From Isoetes taiwanensis (Eukaryota; Streptophyta; Lycopodiopsida; Isoetales; Isoetaceae), in the NCBI GenBank assembly GCA_021234155.1, contig JAJEKV010000036.1, forward strand, positions 6,783,079 through 6,847,078: DNA of 64,000 bases. The letters run 5' to 3'. The notes below the pieces were generated by a model, which did no database searches, was not told where the DNA came from, and worked only from the letters and a program-made list of their open reading frames with translations. Within the stretch, counting starts at the first letter, position 1; each line of letters opens with the position of its first letter. This document shows positions 32,514 to 43,709 of this stretch, piece by piece. A program made the translations under genes and the position numbers.

Positions 32514-32788
32514 CCAACAAGCTATACTAAGGAGACAAACATCACCACCATCCCAGGAGTTTGAGTATGACTAGCATCGAATTAATAATGAAGACCTTAA
32601 ATTTATTACCCAAATCTCGCAATTTGAACTTAATCTACATGGGCAATGAATCAACAAGTTATACTAAGGAGACCAACATCACCACCATCCCAGAGGTTTG
32701 AGTATGACTAGCATCGAATTAGTAATAAAGACCTTAAATCTATTACTCTAATTTCGCAGTTTGAACTTGACCTACATGGGTAGTGAAT
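32514..32788. repeat. 138-bp tandem duplication
   Basis: Two units (32514-32650 and 32652-32788) begin CAACAAG.TATACTAAGGAG and share most bases throughout, including CATCACCACCATCCCAG. Confidence 0.85.
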
Positions 32789-33200
32789 TTCATGTATGAA
32801 AGTCTACGAAGACCAAATTGGCATTAAGAATGTTAATTCGAATGTTAACTTCACATTCTTGATGAAGTGGCATGTGATAATGAGTAGAATACGATACAAT
32901 ATAAGAGATGAATAATTAAGTTGAACTGAGGAGAGAGGGGTAAAGATAGATGTCAAGCTATCGAGGTTGAAAATAATTGCGTATTCACTATGAGGTGCAA
33001 TCAAGTTGAGTGGTTATAGGACTACTTCTTATTATTCAATTCAACTCAGCTCAATTATTCATTCTACCTATATCACATAATAATCAAGTATTTCAACAAA
33101 TCCACATGCCAACAAAGAACTATGTCATATCCATCAATTAATGATAGGCATAATAGAACTAGCCCCCCAAAACATGCCAGCACATAGTTACCAAATCGTT

Positions 33201-33490
33201 ATTAGGGTCAAAGCATGGAGCTGGGGGGCATTTTTGCGCCAGCCAAGCACCCCTTAAGCACCTAATGTTGAAAATTTTACTTATTTTTATCTTTTTTTCT
33301 ATAACTCCGATGAAGCTAAAATTTTGTATTCCAAGACGTAATATGAATGCGTTTTAGGGAAAAATATCAAAAAAATAAAAGAAAACTATTTTTCAAAAAT
33401 ACAAAGAAAATAGCCCCAGAAAGCACCCACTAAGCACCATGTGTCGCTGACACAAAAAGTGTCCCCCACCTCCATGCTTTTACCCATTAG
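33201..33490. mobile_element. MITE-like element with ~25-bp TIRs
   Basis: ATTAGGGTCAAAGCATGGAG (33201) and its imperfect complement ending at 33490 (CTCCATGCTTTTACCCATTAG) enclose 290 bp of AT-rich DNA. No ORF. It is nested in the right part of the CACTA-like element. Confidence 0.7.
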
Positions 33491-33736
33491 TTTTGTTGAA
33501 TAGTTATAGTATGCATGAAACTGTCACATAAACCATCATTAGTTTTAACAAACCATTATAACATTAAAATCCAACATAAATAACCATGTAATGAACCACT
33601 ATCGTTTTCAACAAACCACTATGACATGTGGTTTTCTTCTATCAAACAAATTCGTGCATAAAAAACTATATATACCATGGTTTTTAGATGAATTAGTACT
33701 AGTTTAATATAATAGTTTATTTTTGGGGGCCTTGTG

Positions 33737-34322
33737 AATTAAACATAGAAGTTAATTTAATTCAATGCATTTTGATTCAATATATACTACTGATCCTTAG
33801 TTCTCGAAGAACAACATCTTCCACCAATACAAATGAACATGCACTGATATTGACATTTTAGGCTGGCCATAGATACAGTCCAGGATGTGGTTTACTGGCC
33901 TCCTCAATCTACAGGAGCAAAGGTTTTTGGCCTTTTTATGCCTGATCTGGCTCTATCCTTAACGAGCTCTTGTGTGTAAAGGGAGAGTCCTTGTTTTTGG
34001 TTATCATTAGTGTGTAAATGAGAGTCCTTGTTTTTTTGGTCATCATTAGTGGTGGAGTACTGATAATTCCTCGGCTATGCATTTCTGGTTATCAGCCTCG
34101 GCCAAACGGATATTATTACCTTACCTTATCGGGCACTCTTATGTAAAATGAGAGTCCTTGTTTTTTTGTTATCACTAGGATGATTGTTTTTTGTTATCAC
34201 CATTGGATGAGTGATAATTAGTTATCAGTACCGGAGGAGTCCTAATAACTAATTATTAGTGTACTATTCTACCCATATATAACCCGATATGGTGTTATCG
34301 GTCTTTGTCTTGGCTAATAAAC
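33737..34322. repeat. Intergenic repeats (GAGAGTCCTTGTTTTT units)
   Basis: Three copies of GAGAGTCCTTGTTTTT at about 33983, 34021 and 34151 are followed by GTTATCA-type motifs. GTTATCAGCCTCGGCC near 34090 recurs near 34466. This is probably part of the inverted-repeat element that also supplies the hairpin at 34323. No gene. Confidence 0.55.
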
Positions 34323-34453
34323 AAAAATGCGCGGCCTCAGTTGTACGTCCTCGGCTAGATATTTGGCACGTAAGGCCTCGGCCCGACCTTCGGCCCTCGG
34401 CCTTACGTGCCAAATATTTGGCCTCGGACGTATAGCCTCGGTCCCGCATTTTT
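34323..34453. repeat. 62-bp-arm hairpin upstream of the RING-H2 gene
   Basis: AAAAATGCG.GGCC..AG at 34323 and its complement ending at 34453 pair almost loop-free. The central arms GATATTTGGCACGTAAGGCC and GGCCTTACGTGCCAAATATTT pair with one mismatch. It carries a CACGTA core on both arms. Confidence 0.8.
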
Positions 34454-34840
34454 GGTTATCAGCCTTGGCCACTGATAACCTTACCTTACTCAAATTTCTC
34501 CCTCAATTGGGGTTTTTTAAGAGTTGTGAGGGAGCTGCAATCACGTCCTGGTAATACTTTTGGCCATGGAGCAGGGTTGCTCGCTCAGTTTCTGGAGGGT
34601 TTAACAGGACGCCTGATGAGTTAAACCACAATTTTGGCCATGCCAGTTAAGCCATTTCATCCCCTGACATAGCCATCACGAAGATAAGTCTTAGAGTTGA
34701 AAGTAACGACACGTTAGGGGTCAAAAACGTCCAAATCATGGAGGCCCAAGAATGGAGGGGAGACACTTTAGGGAATCTCTTTAGGATAGATGCAGGGGGT
34801 AGATGCCAGGAAGCTTCCCAAAGGAGAGAAAGCAACAGGC

Positions 34841-34847
34841 TATAAAC
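34841..34847 (+). promoter_or_regulatory. TATA-box candidate of the RING-H2 gene
   Basis: TATAAAC lies about 70 bp upstream of the ATG at 34913, which leaves room for a short leader. No other TATA-like motif is as well placed. Confidence 0.45.
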
Positions 34848-34912
34848 AGCCATATAAGCTTCACCTTGTTGCATGGCAAGAGGAAGAACATGTAACAGTG
34901 TTATGATAAGCT

Positions 34913-35341
34913 ATGGATGAGAGTTCACCTCCTCAGTATTCGCAAGCCTTAGAGGGGGCCAAGTCCAACAGGTTGGCTGCAGCTGCAGGACTGGCCACCT
35001 CTTTTGCACTGCTTGGGCTGCTCATTCTTCGCCTCCTCATCTGCAGGTGCAGATCGAATGATGAAAGTGAGGCCGATATCGAAATCCCGAAACTCCGGCC
35101 CCGGCCCTCCTCATTCCTGCTTGCCCATCGATTGCCTGTCTTCACCTATGCAGATATTTTGAAGCTCAAGAATGACGCTCATATCGCTTGCCCTGTCTGC
35201 TTGGCAGATTTTTGCTCTGCAGACCATCATATCAGACTCCTTCCACCATGTCGCCATTGTTTTCACCAGCATTGCATCGACACGTGGCTCTGTCATCACA
35301 GTTCTTGCCCTGTCTGCCGAACCTCCTTGGCAATCAGATGA
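34913..35341 (+). CDS. ATL-type RING-H2 E3 ubiquitin ligase, 142 aa
   Basis: Intact single-exon gene, start ATG 34913, stop TGA 35339-35341. After a short polar N-terminus comes a membrane helix (about residues 22-45, LAAAAGLATSFALLGLLILR). An acidic linker and a conserved pre-RING segment (PVFTYADIL) follow, then the RING-H2 finger at about residues 92-137: CPVC, then LPPCRHCFHQHCIDTWL, then CPVCR. This order and the intronless structure fit the ATL family. ATL proteins are membrane-bound E3 ligases acting with E2 enzymes, often in stress responses; the substrate is unknown. The GLD motif of typical ATLs is not clear. It ends soon after the finger, at the short end of the family. Confidence 0.85.
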   Translation: MDESSPPQYSQALEGAKSNRLAAAAGLATSFALLGLLILRLLICRCRSNDESEADIEIPKLRPRPSSFLLAHRLPVFTYADILKLKNDAHIACPVCLADFCSADHHIRLLPPCRHCFHQHCIDTWLCHHSSCPVCRTSLAIR

Positions 35342-36890
35342 TGGTCATCGTATTTTTTTTTTTTTTTCCTTTTTTCCTTGCTTCAGTACTTGCAGTAGTC
35401 GCTTGAGATTTTGAGACCAAGCACACCTTTGGGATTGTTTATGGCCAAGATATTTTGCTATGATGCCTGTTCATTGGAATACATTAGAAGCTACTTGTCT
35501 TGTATGCTAATCACTACATGTATGTTCCAGACATATGAAAATAGAATAGAATAGGAGTTTTATCATCCACGGACAATAATATATGAAATAAACAATAATA
35601 CAGTAGACAAAATATAAGATGCTCCTCACTTCGTTATGGTTAGTTCGTTGGGATTTAGGGCGCAAGAAGACGCTGGCTACAGTTGAGTGTATGAATCGCG
35701 GGGGTCTCGATTGGGTTTTACTGGTGTTGATATTATATATGATGGGCGCTTCTTGGAAGGTGCAATCAAGTTTGAAAGCTTAGAAAGAGAAGATAGCATG
35801 AGGTTAGAATAGGTATCTCCCATGCCTTTAAAAGTCCCCCCATAGAGCAATGACAAGCAACTCATCTACAATTCCCATCAATAGTGCCCACTCCCTTCTT
35901 TGCCTCATATGCGATGCCCAAATTTCTTAACATGTATATCTAATGCAACTCGATTCAAGGAAAACTACGACTCATCTACAAAAAGTAGTGGTCGCATTAT
36001 CTCATGTCATGTGCCCCTATCATGCTTGAAAAAACACCTTCAACACAAGCTTCAATATTGAATGTCAATCTACTAGAAAAAGTGCCCAGCATTGCTGAGC
36101 TTTTCATCTTTCATCGGGCATATTCAAATACTAAAAAAGATGGTGGATTTAAATTGAGGGTTTGTGTTAAATGTGGAGCGCGTTGCAAAACCATCTACCG
36201 GGTTAATGTGCAAATCACACTTGGGTAGGCCACTTAGGTTACTTGATTTAGAGATTGCTTGGTTTAATTTAACATTTTTCCACGTTCAAGTATGGAAAGC
36301 AATTGCCTACATTTAGACGACTCAAGTCAACAATTACATAGTAACAACATAGTGCATAATTTCAATCTTTACAAATAGCAGAATTACACAATTGTTGACC
36401 ATATATATTTAGTATAGCCTCATCTCTAGTTACAATGATTAGATTGTATGCGTTTGTTTAATAACGATATTTTCATGTTTATGTGTGTTGAAATTGGTGT
36501 TAACTTTGTAGAAAAGTTAAAAAAGTTGGAGGATTGGATAAAAAAAATAAAGGAAAGATTGGATTGATAAGAAACGGAAGCAAAAGACTGATATTTATGG
36601 CCAGATAAAAAAGATGAAAGAACTTTTATTTCTTGACAAGGATAATGCAATGCTACAGGAGCAGAAAGCTAGGTTGGAAATTGATGTCAAGCATATTGAG
36701 GAATCGGAGGCTCAATCTTTGGCCATAAGGAGTAAATGTCAATATGTAAATCAGATGGATACAAGTAGCTCCTCTTCCTTTTTTCGAGCTGCTAAGAATA
36801 GGATCATTAATAATGGTATTATCTCGATCGAGGATGATGAGGACAATCTTATTCAAGGTCAATGAGGGATTCAATCCTTTTTGCCATGGA
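35342..36890. other. Intergenic, with two unassigned short frames
   Basis: No recognised gene. A 74-codon frame at 36004-36228 has a CVKCGARCK motif. An 83-codon frame at 36614-36865 reads as a charged helix (DKDNAMLQEQKARLEIDVKH) and ends in IISIEDDEDNLIQG. They might be remnants of one repeat-encoded protein, but I cannot name it. Confidence 0.35.
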
Positions 36891-36894
36891 ATAA

Positions 36895-37470
36895 TTTAAG
36901 GGCTAAACTTAGCTATTTGACGATTTTTTAGCATATTTTCAAAAAAAATTGGCTAAAGTAAATGGAAAAAATTGGGAAAAAATAATAATTTTAGCTTAAC
37001 CTTTTTCGGGACTGCACCAACCCTGGAGCTCTTTAGCCAAACGCTAGAAAGTAAGAGAGTGAAAATTTGTATTGTTTAGCTAAACCATAGAAACTTTTAG
37101 AATGAATTTTGGGCTAGTTTCGCTAACATCATTCTAGTTTATATGAAATATAGTAGTTTAGTTTCTAGTCTAGCATTATGAATTAATTTGAGTCCTAGAC
37201 TTTGCTAGTTTTAGCATTATTTTAGAATGTTTTCACAAAGAAAATGACTAAAATAAGTGGAATATATTGAAAAAAGTATAATATTTGGTTTAATATTTTC
37301 TGTTGGCCACACCATAGAAATTTTTGGGATGATATTTGGGTTAGTTTAGCTAAATGCTAAAAAGTATGGGAGGAAAAATGTGTAGATTTTAGCTAAACCA
37401 CAGAAAGTTTTGGGATTAATATCGAGCAAGTTTAGCTAAAGTCATTCTGGCTAATAAGAAATATGCGATT
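36895..37470. repeat. AT-rich direct repeats (TTTAGCTAAA units)
   Basis: Two to three diverged copies of a ~240-290 bp unit. Shared blocks are TTTAGCTAAACCA.AGAAA.TTTT, then GGG.TAGTTT.GCTAA, then ATTCT.G.TA. They are followed directly by the LINE remnant. Confidence 0.6.
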
Positions 37471-39900
37471 AGTAATTTATTCCCTACTTTTTACCCAAAA
37501 GTATAGAGAGCTTTTTGACCTACAGCCTCAGTCCAAGGCAGACCTCCAAGAATTTTTAACTTTCTTGATCCTGGCATATAAGTCCTGGTCCATATGGCTT
37601 TCCCCCAGAATTCTACAAACAATTTTGGGATATAATGCAGGACGTAGAGCTGATCGTCTCCACCCTGCAATTAATGTTGGCCTTATAGCTTTGGTTCCCA
37701 AGGTGGACAAGCCAATAGGTTTCTCAGATTGGAGACCTATCTCTTTAATACTAACTACAAAATTTTGGCGAAACTATTGGCCAACAGGATGAAACCTATG
37801 CTGAGTAAAATTATTAGCCCTTTGCAGGTGCATATGAAAGTTTGCATTGGAATAAACTTAGTAACCAAAATCGTATGCTGCTAAAACTTGACTTCAAAAG
37901 GGCTTTTGATACTATTCAGTGGGACTTCTTATATAGAGCAATGGAGTTGCTTGGGTTTTCTCAGTACGTAATCAATCTGATCTATGTTTTTCCCTTGAAA
38001 ACCTTTCGAGGCAGGGGTTTTTTAATCCTAGTAGTAATGATTGTACTAGCCCATTGTATGGGTCCCATGACCTATTGGTCTCCGTGGACGTTAAAAAAAC
38101 TATTCTATTCTATTCTATAATAAAGAGGTCAGATCTGCAGTTTTGGTCAATGGCTCTGTCTCTCAATTCTTCCCATGTAAAAGAGGAGTTTGACAGGGTT
38201 GTCCCCTGGCGCCATATTTATTGGTGGCAAGAGCTATTACTAAACTACAACAAACAGACAAGATCAAGTCTGTAGATGCCATATGATAGTAAGACTCTTT
38301 CTTTGATGCGGTATACAGATGACGCCTTCTTACTTTTAGAAAATGATGGCAAGAGTGTGCATGTATTCTTGTCTGTAATAAATCTATTTGGCAAAGCCTC
38401 GGGAGTACGCCTAAACAGATTTAAGTTTGTGATTTTACTGAACATTGTGGATACCAGTATTGTAGGTATTCCCACTTTGGGGAAAAATATGACTACAAAA
38501 GTCTTGGTCTTCCATTAGTGCTGGATATGAGCTTGCATGGCTTCTGGGCCTCAGTTACAAATAGAATTAAGAAAAAACTTATGATATATCTTGCATCTAT
38601 GTCTTTGGCAGGAAGAGTGGAGATAGTAAACGATGTGATTGCTAGCACTCACATCTATTTCTCATCTGCCATAGTGGCTGATAAAGCTACTTATGTGGAA
38701 ATTGAAGTAGCAATGAGGGAATTCATTTGGCAAGGGGACTATAAAGTTGTCTGGCATAATCTTAGAGGTTTGGGTTGTAAAAATTTGTTTAAGCAGAAGC
38801 TCTAGCTGCAAAGTTGGTCTGGCGGGCTCTTTTTGCTATGCAAGGATACCCAGCTCTTTCATTCATAAGATATTGGATTGAGAAATCCAAACCAATTGGG
38901 AGCAACTCCATTTAGCACCAGCTTCCAGATTATGCATTCTATCAATTCACAGCTGCTTCTCACACATCTCCTATCATGAGGCAATTTTTGAATGCTTGGA
39001 ATGAGGTTTCACATTGCTTTCATGCAGATGCTCTCAATACTGTAAGTTCAAGATTTCATTTCTTTTGGCATCATAACTTACATCCTACTGAGGCAGGCTG
39101 CTTAGCCCTTAAGCACCCGAGAAAGTATAAGGAATGGAGTCAAGCAAGGATAAATACCTTTCCTAATCTCAAGGAGGGGGGTAATTGGCTTAGTTGGCAA
39201 TATATTGTGGAAAAAATCAGTGGCTCTCAGACTAACAGGAAAATCTTTGAAACGGTCATGCAGGCTATAGTCAATTGGAAAGACTCATTAGATCCTATCC
39301 CGTGTGATGGGAAGAAACAATATTGTGTATCAAAGATTTATCAGATGATCCTTCAACCTTCTGAGCTAAAAGCTGCTGCAGTTTGAGGTTGTTCTTATGG
39401 GGTGTTTGTTGATGGTTGGCAGGCCTATTGTGCCAAAAAGATTCTTCTTTTTAGGTGGTTGTTGCTCAATCAGAGTCTATCTACCAATGAACGGGTGGCT
39501 AAATATAATCCAACATTTTCTAATCTTTGCCCATTGTGCTGTCTGCAAGCTGAAACAAATTTGCATGTTTTTGAATGCCCAAAACTATTTTCCTTCTGGT
39601 CTTGGGCTGCTGACCTTTGTGCTACCACTGCAGGTTCTACCATTCAAGAATTCTTAGACTTTCTAAGATTTTCCAATGCTTTTTGTGGCACCTTAAGAAC
39701 TTTAGCTCTCTGATCCATTTTCAATCTCTGTTGGTTGAAACTGCAATAGCTCACAGAAATTATAAGGGTTTAATATATGACACGAATTGGGACTCCCTTG
39801 GGAATTACCATGGTTTCTATGCTTTTTTCAAATTGTCCCTAATTGATACTGATGATGATAATGACAGATTTTGTGACGGAGCATTATGATATGCTGACCC
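37463..39900 (+). mobile_element. LINE (non-LTR) ORF2 remnant
   Basis: A decayed but nearly collinear reverse transcriptase. In order: YGFPPEFYKQFWDIMQD (about 37590), LIALVPKVDKPIGFSDWRPI (37680), LLKLDFKRAFDTIQWDFLYR (37880), a YTDDAFLLL active-site box where the first D of the usual ADD is kept as DD (38310), then SLHGFWASV...SMSLAGRVE and MREFIWQGD (38520-38750). The zinc-binding tail CPLCCLQAETNLHVFECPK follows at 39530-39590. Many frameshifts. It runs to about 39900 with no clear poly(A) end. Confidence 0.85.
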
Positions 39901-42440
39901 CTCCAGGGCGGGGAAGATATGATCTCAAGCCTGTCTTCGATCAGTGGACGAGAAGTTAAATTAAGGAGAAAATGATGACCTTGAAGTAGGAAATTTTGGC
40001 TCAAACAGCCATAGGTATCATCCTGGACTATGAGGACTTATCGCAGCCAAGTGGGAGGAACATTTTAATACAACTTTAGAACTAATATTGTAGTTTATGG
40101 TTCACACACCTCTTGATTTGGATGAGCTTGAAAGGGTCTTCCACATTGTGCAGGTCGACCCATTAGAGTTCACGCTTGGCTATGAATGATTCCAGTTGGC
40201 GGGACTCTCTGATAGTTTCTTCAAAACTATTTACTAAAACCTTGATATAGTTCATAGTTCATAGTTTTTAGGCACAACTATTTTTGTCTACTTTTAAGTT
40301 GTGTTCTATTTTCCTCTTCTCTTAGGGGATGAGTAAGCACCTGCAAAGGTTTATTTTTTTCTTTGTTGTTGTTGTATATATTCATGTAAGTCTTTTGCAC
40401 GTAATATAATCCACTGCCTTAACCTCGGGGGGGAGATAGTGATCCTACAATTAGCCCAATGAACTTCATGCTCAATATCTTAAAGAATGGAATTCCATGC
40501 AAAAAATCTCTAAAAAAATATCCTCTCTATACATCACCAGACCATAGTTATTGCAAGGCAGAGTTCGGCAGATGGGCACTTAAGCATTTCCTTCATGTGC
40601 AATATAGAAGTTAGCACTACAAGAAATCTTATTGAGTAAGACATCAAAAGGATGAAATCATAAACTGCATAAAATATATAGTCTTTGACTTAAATTATTG
40701 TAGCAGGATGACAAATTGATAACAATATGAAGGAATCCCTTTGCAACATTGCTACCTCATCATGCATCGTTGCAACCACTACATTGAATTTAGGTTTCTA
40801 ATTATTTAGCTTTATTTTGAAACTAATGTACCAGGTTTTGCACACAATCTATGCATAATCTGCCTGAATAATTCGTACAATGCATGAAGATTGAAGCCAA
40901 TTTGTGTGGTTACTTCCAAGCCATTCCATATAGCATATAGCAGATCAAGCAACTTCATGTATTTCAAACAGATCCAATCCTGGTGCATCAGCAAATTTCC
41001 TGCTTCTTGCTACAATATATAACCAAAGATTGTGCAAAATCGTCCTACATTATCTTGATCTTGACCAGCAAAGCGCAACCTGTATTTAACCAAATCTGAT
41101 GCCGAATAGTCGTTTGACTGTTGTAATCTTTTCTTGGAGTCAGAGATCAGTCATTCTGACATCGACCACAAAACTTTAAGAGATGTTAACAAACTTATCT
41201 GGCATGCTTGGAATGCTACAAATGAGATGTCCTTTATAGAGAAATTATCTTTGATAAGGAAACAATCGCAAAAATTTCAATGATAGTTGAAAGACTTCAA
41301 AGCAAAGTGGCTGAGACTGCAGAAAAGGAAAAAATGACGATGTAACATAAGCAAAGTATTTTAAATTGGGCTGGTCCATAAAAATGAAAAAGAAAAATTA
41401 GAAATGCAGTTGAAACATTAGAAAAATCCAAAAGGGAATCCTAAAAATAATAACAATGTCGTAAGGTTCGTGCATCTCCAAATCACCAATGGATCATGAA
41501 CATAGGGAAGAATAGTGAAAAGAGATGTGAAACTTTTTATAAGAAACAAAAATTGCCTATTTTAATGGCCTATAATAGAAATTCTTACGTCCATTAAAAT
41601 CAACGGCCAAAAAGTGGCACAAATTATAGTAGATCATAGTTTCAAAATAAACTAACAAAATCAACGTAAAATAATAACTAACTACTAAACGGCCCAAAAT
41701 GAAAGTTGTGAAACAGAACAAAATGGAACACAACTGAAAGCAGCATAATCCTCTAACTCTAGGGCTCCCCTCTCTAGCGAAGGAGCAAAACAACTTAGAC
41801 TGGCCCCACGAGGAGAGAACCTACTAACCTAACTTGTTCCTGACACGTGGAGTATCTATGAGGGTGGAGCTAAATCACAAGTCGAATTTGGCTAAACAAA
41901 CCATGAAGCTTAGACTGAGTGCCATCAAATTTCTTGGGCAAGCTAATCTTAGGTCTGGATGGCCTCGATCCCGAGCTCGAAGTTGATTCATGAGAAGCCA
42001 TTCATTCTTTGAGCTCCTTATTATCTAAATGCAACTGCTGACATACTTGAACATGTTGTTGGACCTGTTGTAACAAAATTGTAACCTCCTCCATAATGGC
42101 AAAATATGAATTATAAGACAGAAACAACTTAGGCTCAAAACAGACTAGAATTGGGATTCCGTTACTATCCTTTACCAAGAAATATGCGAAGAATATGTTG
42201 GAAAATTGGATATACTTGATACAATGGAGCAGAATACAGGAACTTGAGCTAGAAGATTACAATTGGTATTGAACTGAACTGATTTGACAAGAATGAGGCG
42301 CCTGTATGTTAGCACTTGACTTCTAGACCAATGGTCAGGATCGCACCACTCCAAAGGATGAAGTCGGGCCAAGTGCCTCGCATGTATGTAGGTTCCAAAA
42401 TGTTCTAGGACCGTCTAGAAATAGCTATATAAGAAGATGC
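39901..42440. other. Intergenic, no gene recognised
   Basis: AT-rich DNA with short frames only. 39900-40230 still has coding-like composition (HTPLDLDELERVFHIVQVD) and may be more of a retroelement. I see no repeats or promoter signals worth listing. Confidence 0.35.
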
Positions 42441-42460
42441 AAGAGAATGTCTTTAAGATT

Positions 42461-42540
42461 TATTGGTAGCTTAGTTGGTAAGGGTGTATCAACTCTTGAT
42501 TAGAAAGTTGTGAGTTTGAACCTTGCTCCATGCAACTACT
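42461..42540 (+). repeat. tRNA-like sequence (possible SINE head)
   Basis: TAGCTTAGTTGG fits the A-box consensus TRGCNNAGYNGG, and about 50 bp later GAGTTTGAACC resembles a B box with one or two changes. The cloverleaf is poor, so it is not a functional tRNA call. A tRNA-derived SINE 5' end is possible; the adjoining repeats could be its body. Confidence 0.4.
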
Positions 42541-42550
42541 TTTTGCATCC

Positions 42551-42976
42551 GTGTGATGACCATTTTTGTATGTAGGAGTATTAACACCCGTATAGTCGTT
42601 ACACTTGTCTTCATCGAAGCGACTGACTTCTTGCTTGTTTCCTTAGCTTTGTGCGTACGAGTATAATACATGTATTGTCGTCACACTTGTCTTCATCCAA
42701 GCCATTGTCTTCTTGCTTGTCTCCTTAGCTTGGATTCACTAGATCTGGTTCGTCGATCATCTTAGTCAATAGGGTAGTGAAAATAAGCTCTACTTCATAG
42801 ATCCGCTTTTGCCTTCATCCACGTGATGACCATCTTCGTACATACAAGTATAATACTCGTATGGTCGTCACACTTCTCTTCATCTGAGTCATTATCTTTT
42901 TGCTTCTTTTCGATCATCTTAGTCAATATGCTAGTGAAAATAAGCTCTACTTTATAGATCGACTTTTGCCTTCAAG
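42551..42976. repeat. Imperfect tandem repeats (two interleaved units)
   Basis: Three copies of an ~85-100 bp unit (42551-42650, 42652-42733, 42823-42908) share CGT.ACACTTGTCTTCATC and CTTCTTGCTTGT.TCCTTAGCTT-type blocks. A 63-bp unit (42756-42819 and 42912-42975) starts GATCATCTTAGTCAATA and ends CTTTTGCCTTCA. Confidence 0.75.
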
Positions 42977-43709
42977 AACTACTAGCTTTATGCCTTTACC
43001 ATATGTTTTGTTGATATTTGGTCTCCCAAAGGTGTCATCCATAAGATGTATAGGTTTTTGGAGTCAACAATGAATTCTATATAGGTCCCACCAATCTTTA
43101 CAAGTTTATGGTTTTCCATGGTAGACAAGAGTCTGCAATGTCAATCAGGACCTTGGGGTTCTGATGTCTTACTATAAACATTTGACTCTTCTGATACCAT
43201 CACCCTACTCGTTCCTCCTACAAACTTGAAGTTCCTCACTGAGCCAACAAGTTGGAGTGTGAGGAAGAAAGAATGAATGTTCATACCTTAAATACCTTCA
43301 AGGTATGATGGTTATATAAGCAATAATTAATGTCTCTCTTCGAGGATGATAAAAACCAATTTAATTCTATCTATGGATACACACAATCAATGTATTTTTT
43401 GAAAACACAAGGTAAGCTCTTGGCAGGTTTACTTAGGTTGTGGCTGTTGGAATTCTCTTCTTATTGGCTTAGGCAAAATTCCAATAGGCAAAATTACAAT
43501 GGTGTTTCAAGTGAACTAAGGTGACGTTAAGTGCCATTACACAGTGTGATACTAGTAATAACATTAGAAATTGCTTAGTTTGTTGTGCCTTAGTGTTGTC
43601 TTATGCCTTCACAACGTTTTTCACAATTCTGGTTGAGGTTGCACAAGCAGGACTTGGCAAGTGTGGGGTGAGATCCTGGTTATTGTCTCTGTTGCTTGTT
43701 ACGGAAAGA
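42977..43709. other. Downstream spacer of the WSD gene
   Basis: No gene. Short frames only. The WSD 3' UTR must lie here because the stop is at 43710-43712. Confidence 0.4.

Larger units (their letters stand above)
27161..33736. mobile_element. CACTA-like element, 6.6 kb, 3-bp target duplication
   Basis: CACAAGGCCCCCAAAAA at 27161 and its complement TTTTTGGGGGCCTTGTG ending at 33736 form the termini, flanked by AAT on both sides. The same termini bound 47553-56883. Next to the ends, short AACCA(T/C)-type motifs repeat (right side about 33525-33690). CAC..GTG ends with 3-bp duplications fit CACTA or PIF-like groups. I found no transposase, so it is non-autonomous. Inside are exon-like minus-strand pieces, foldbacks and a nested MITE. 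Confidence 0.68.

Noticed and set aside
42461-42540. Functional tRNA gene
   Set aside because: The A box is good but the B box and the acceptor and anticodon stems do not form a proper cloverleaf.
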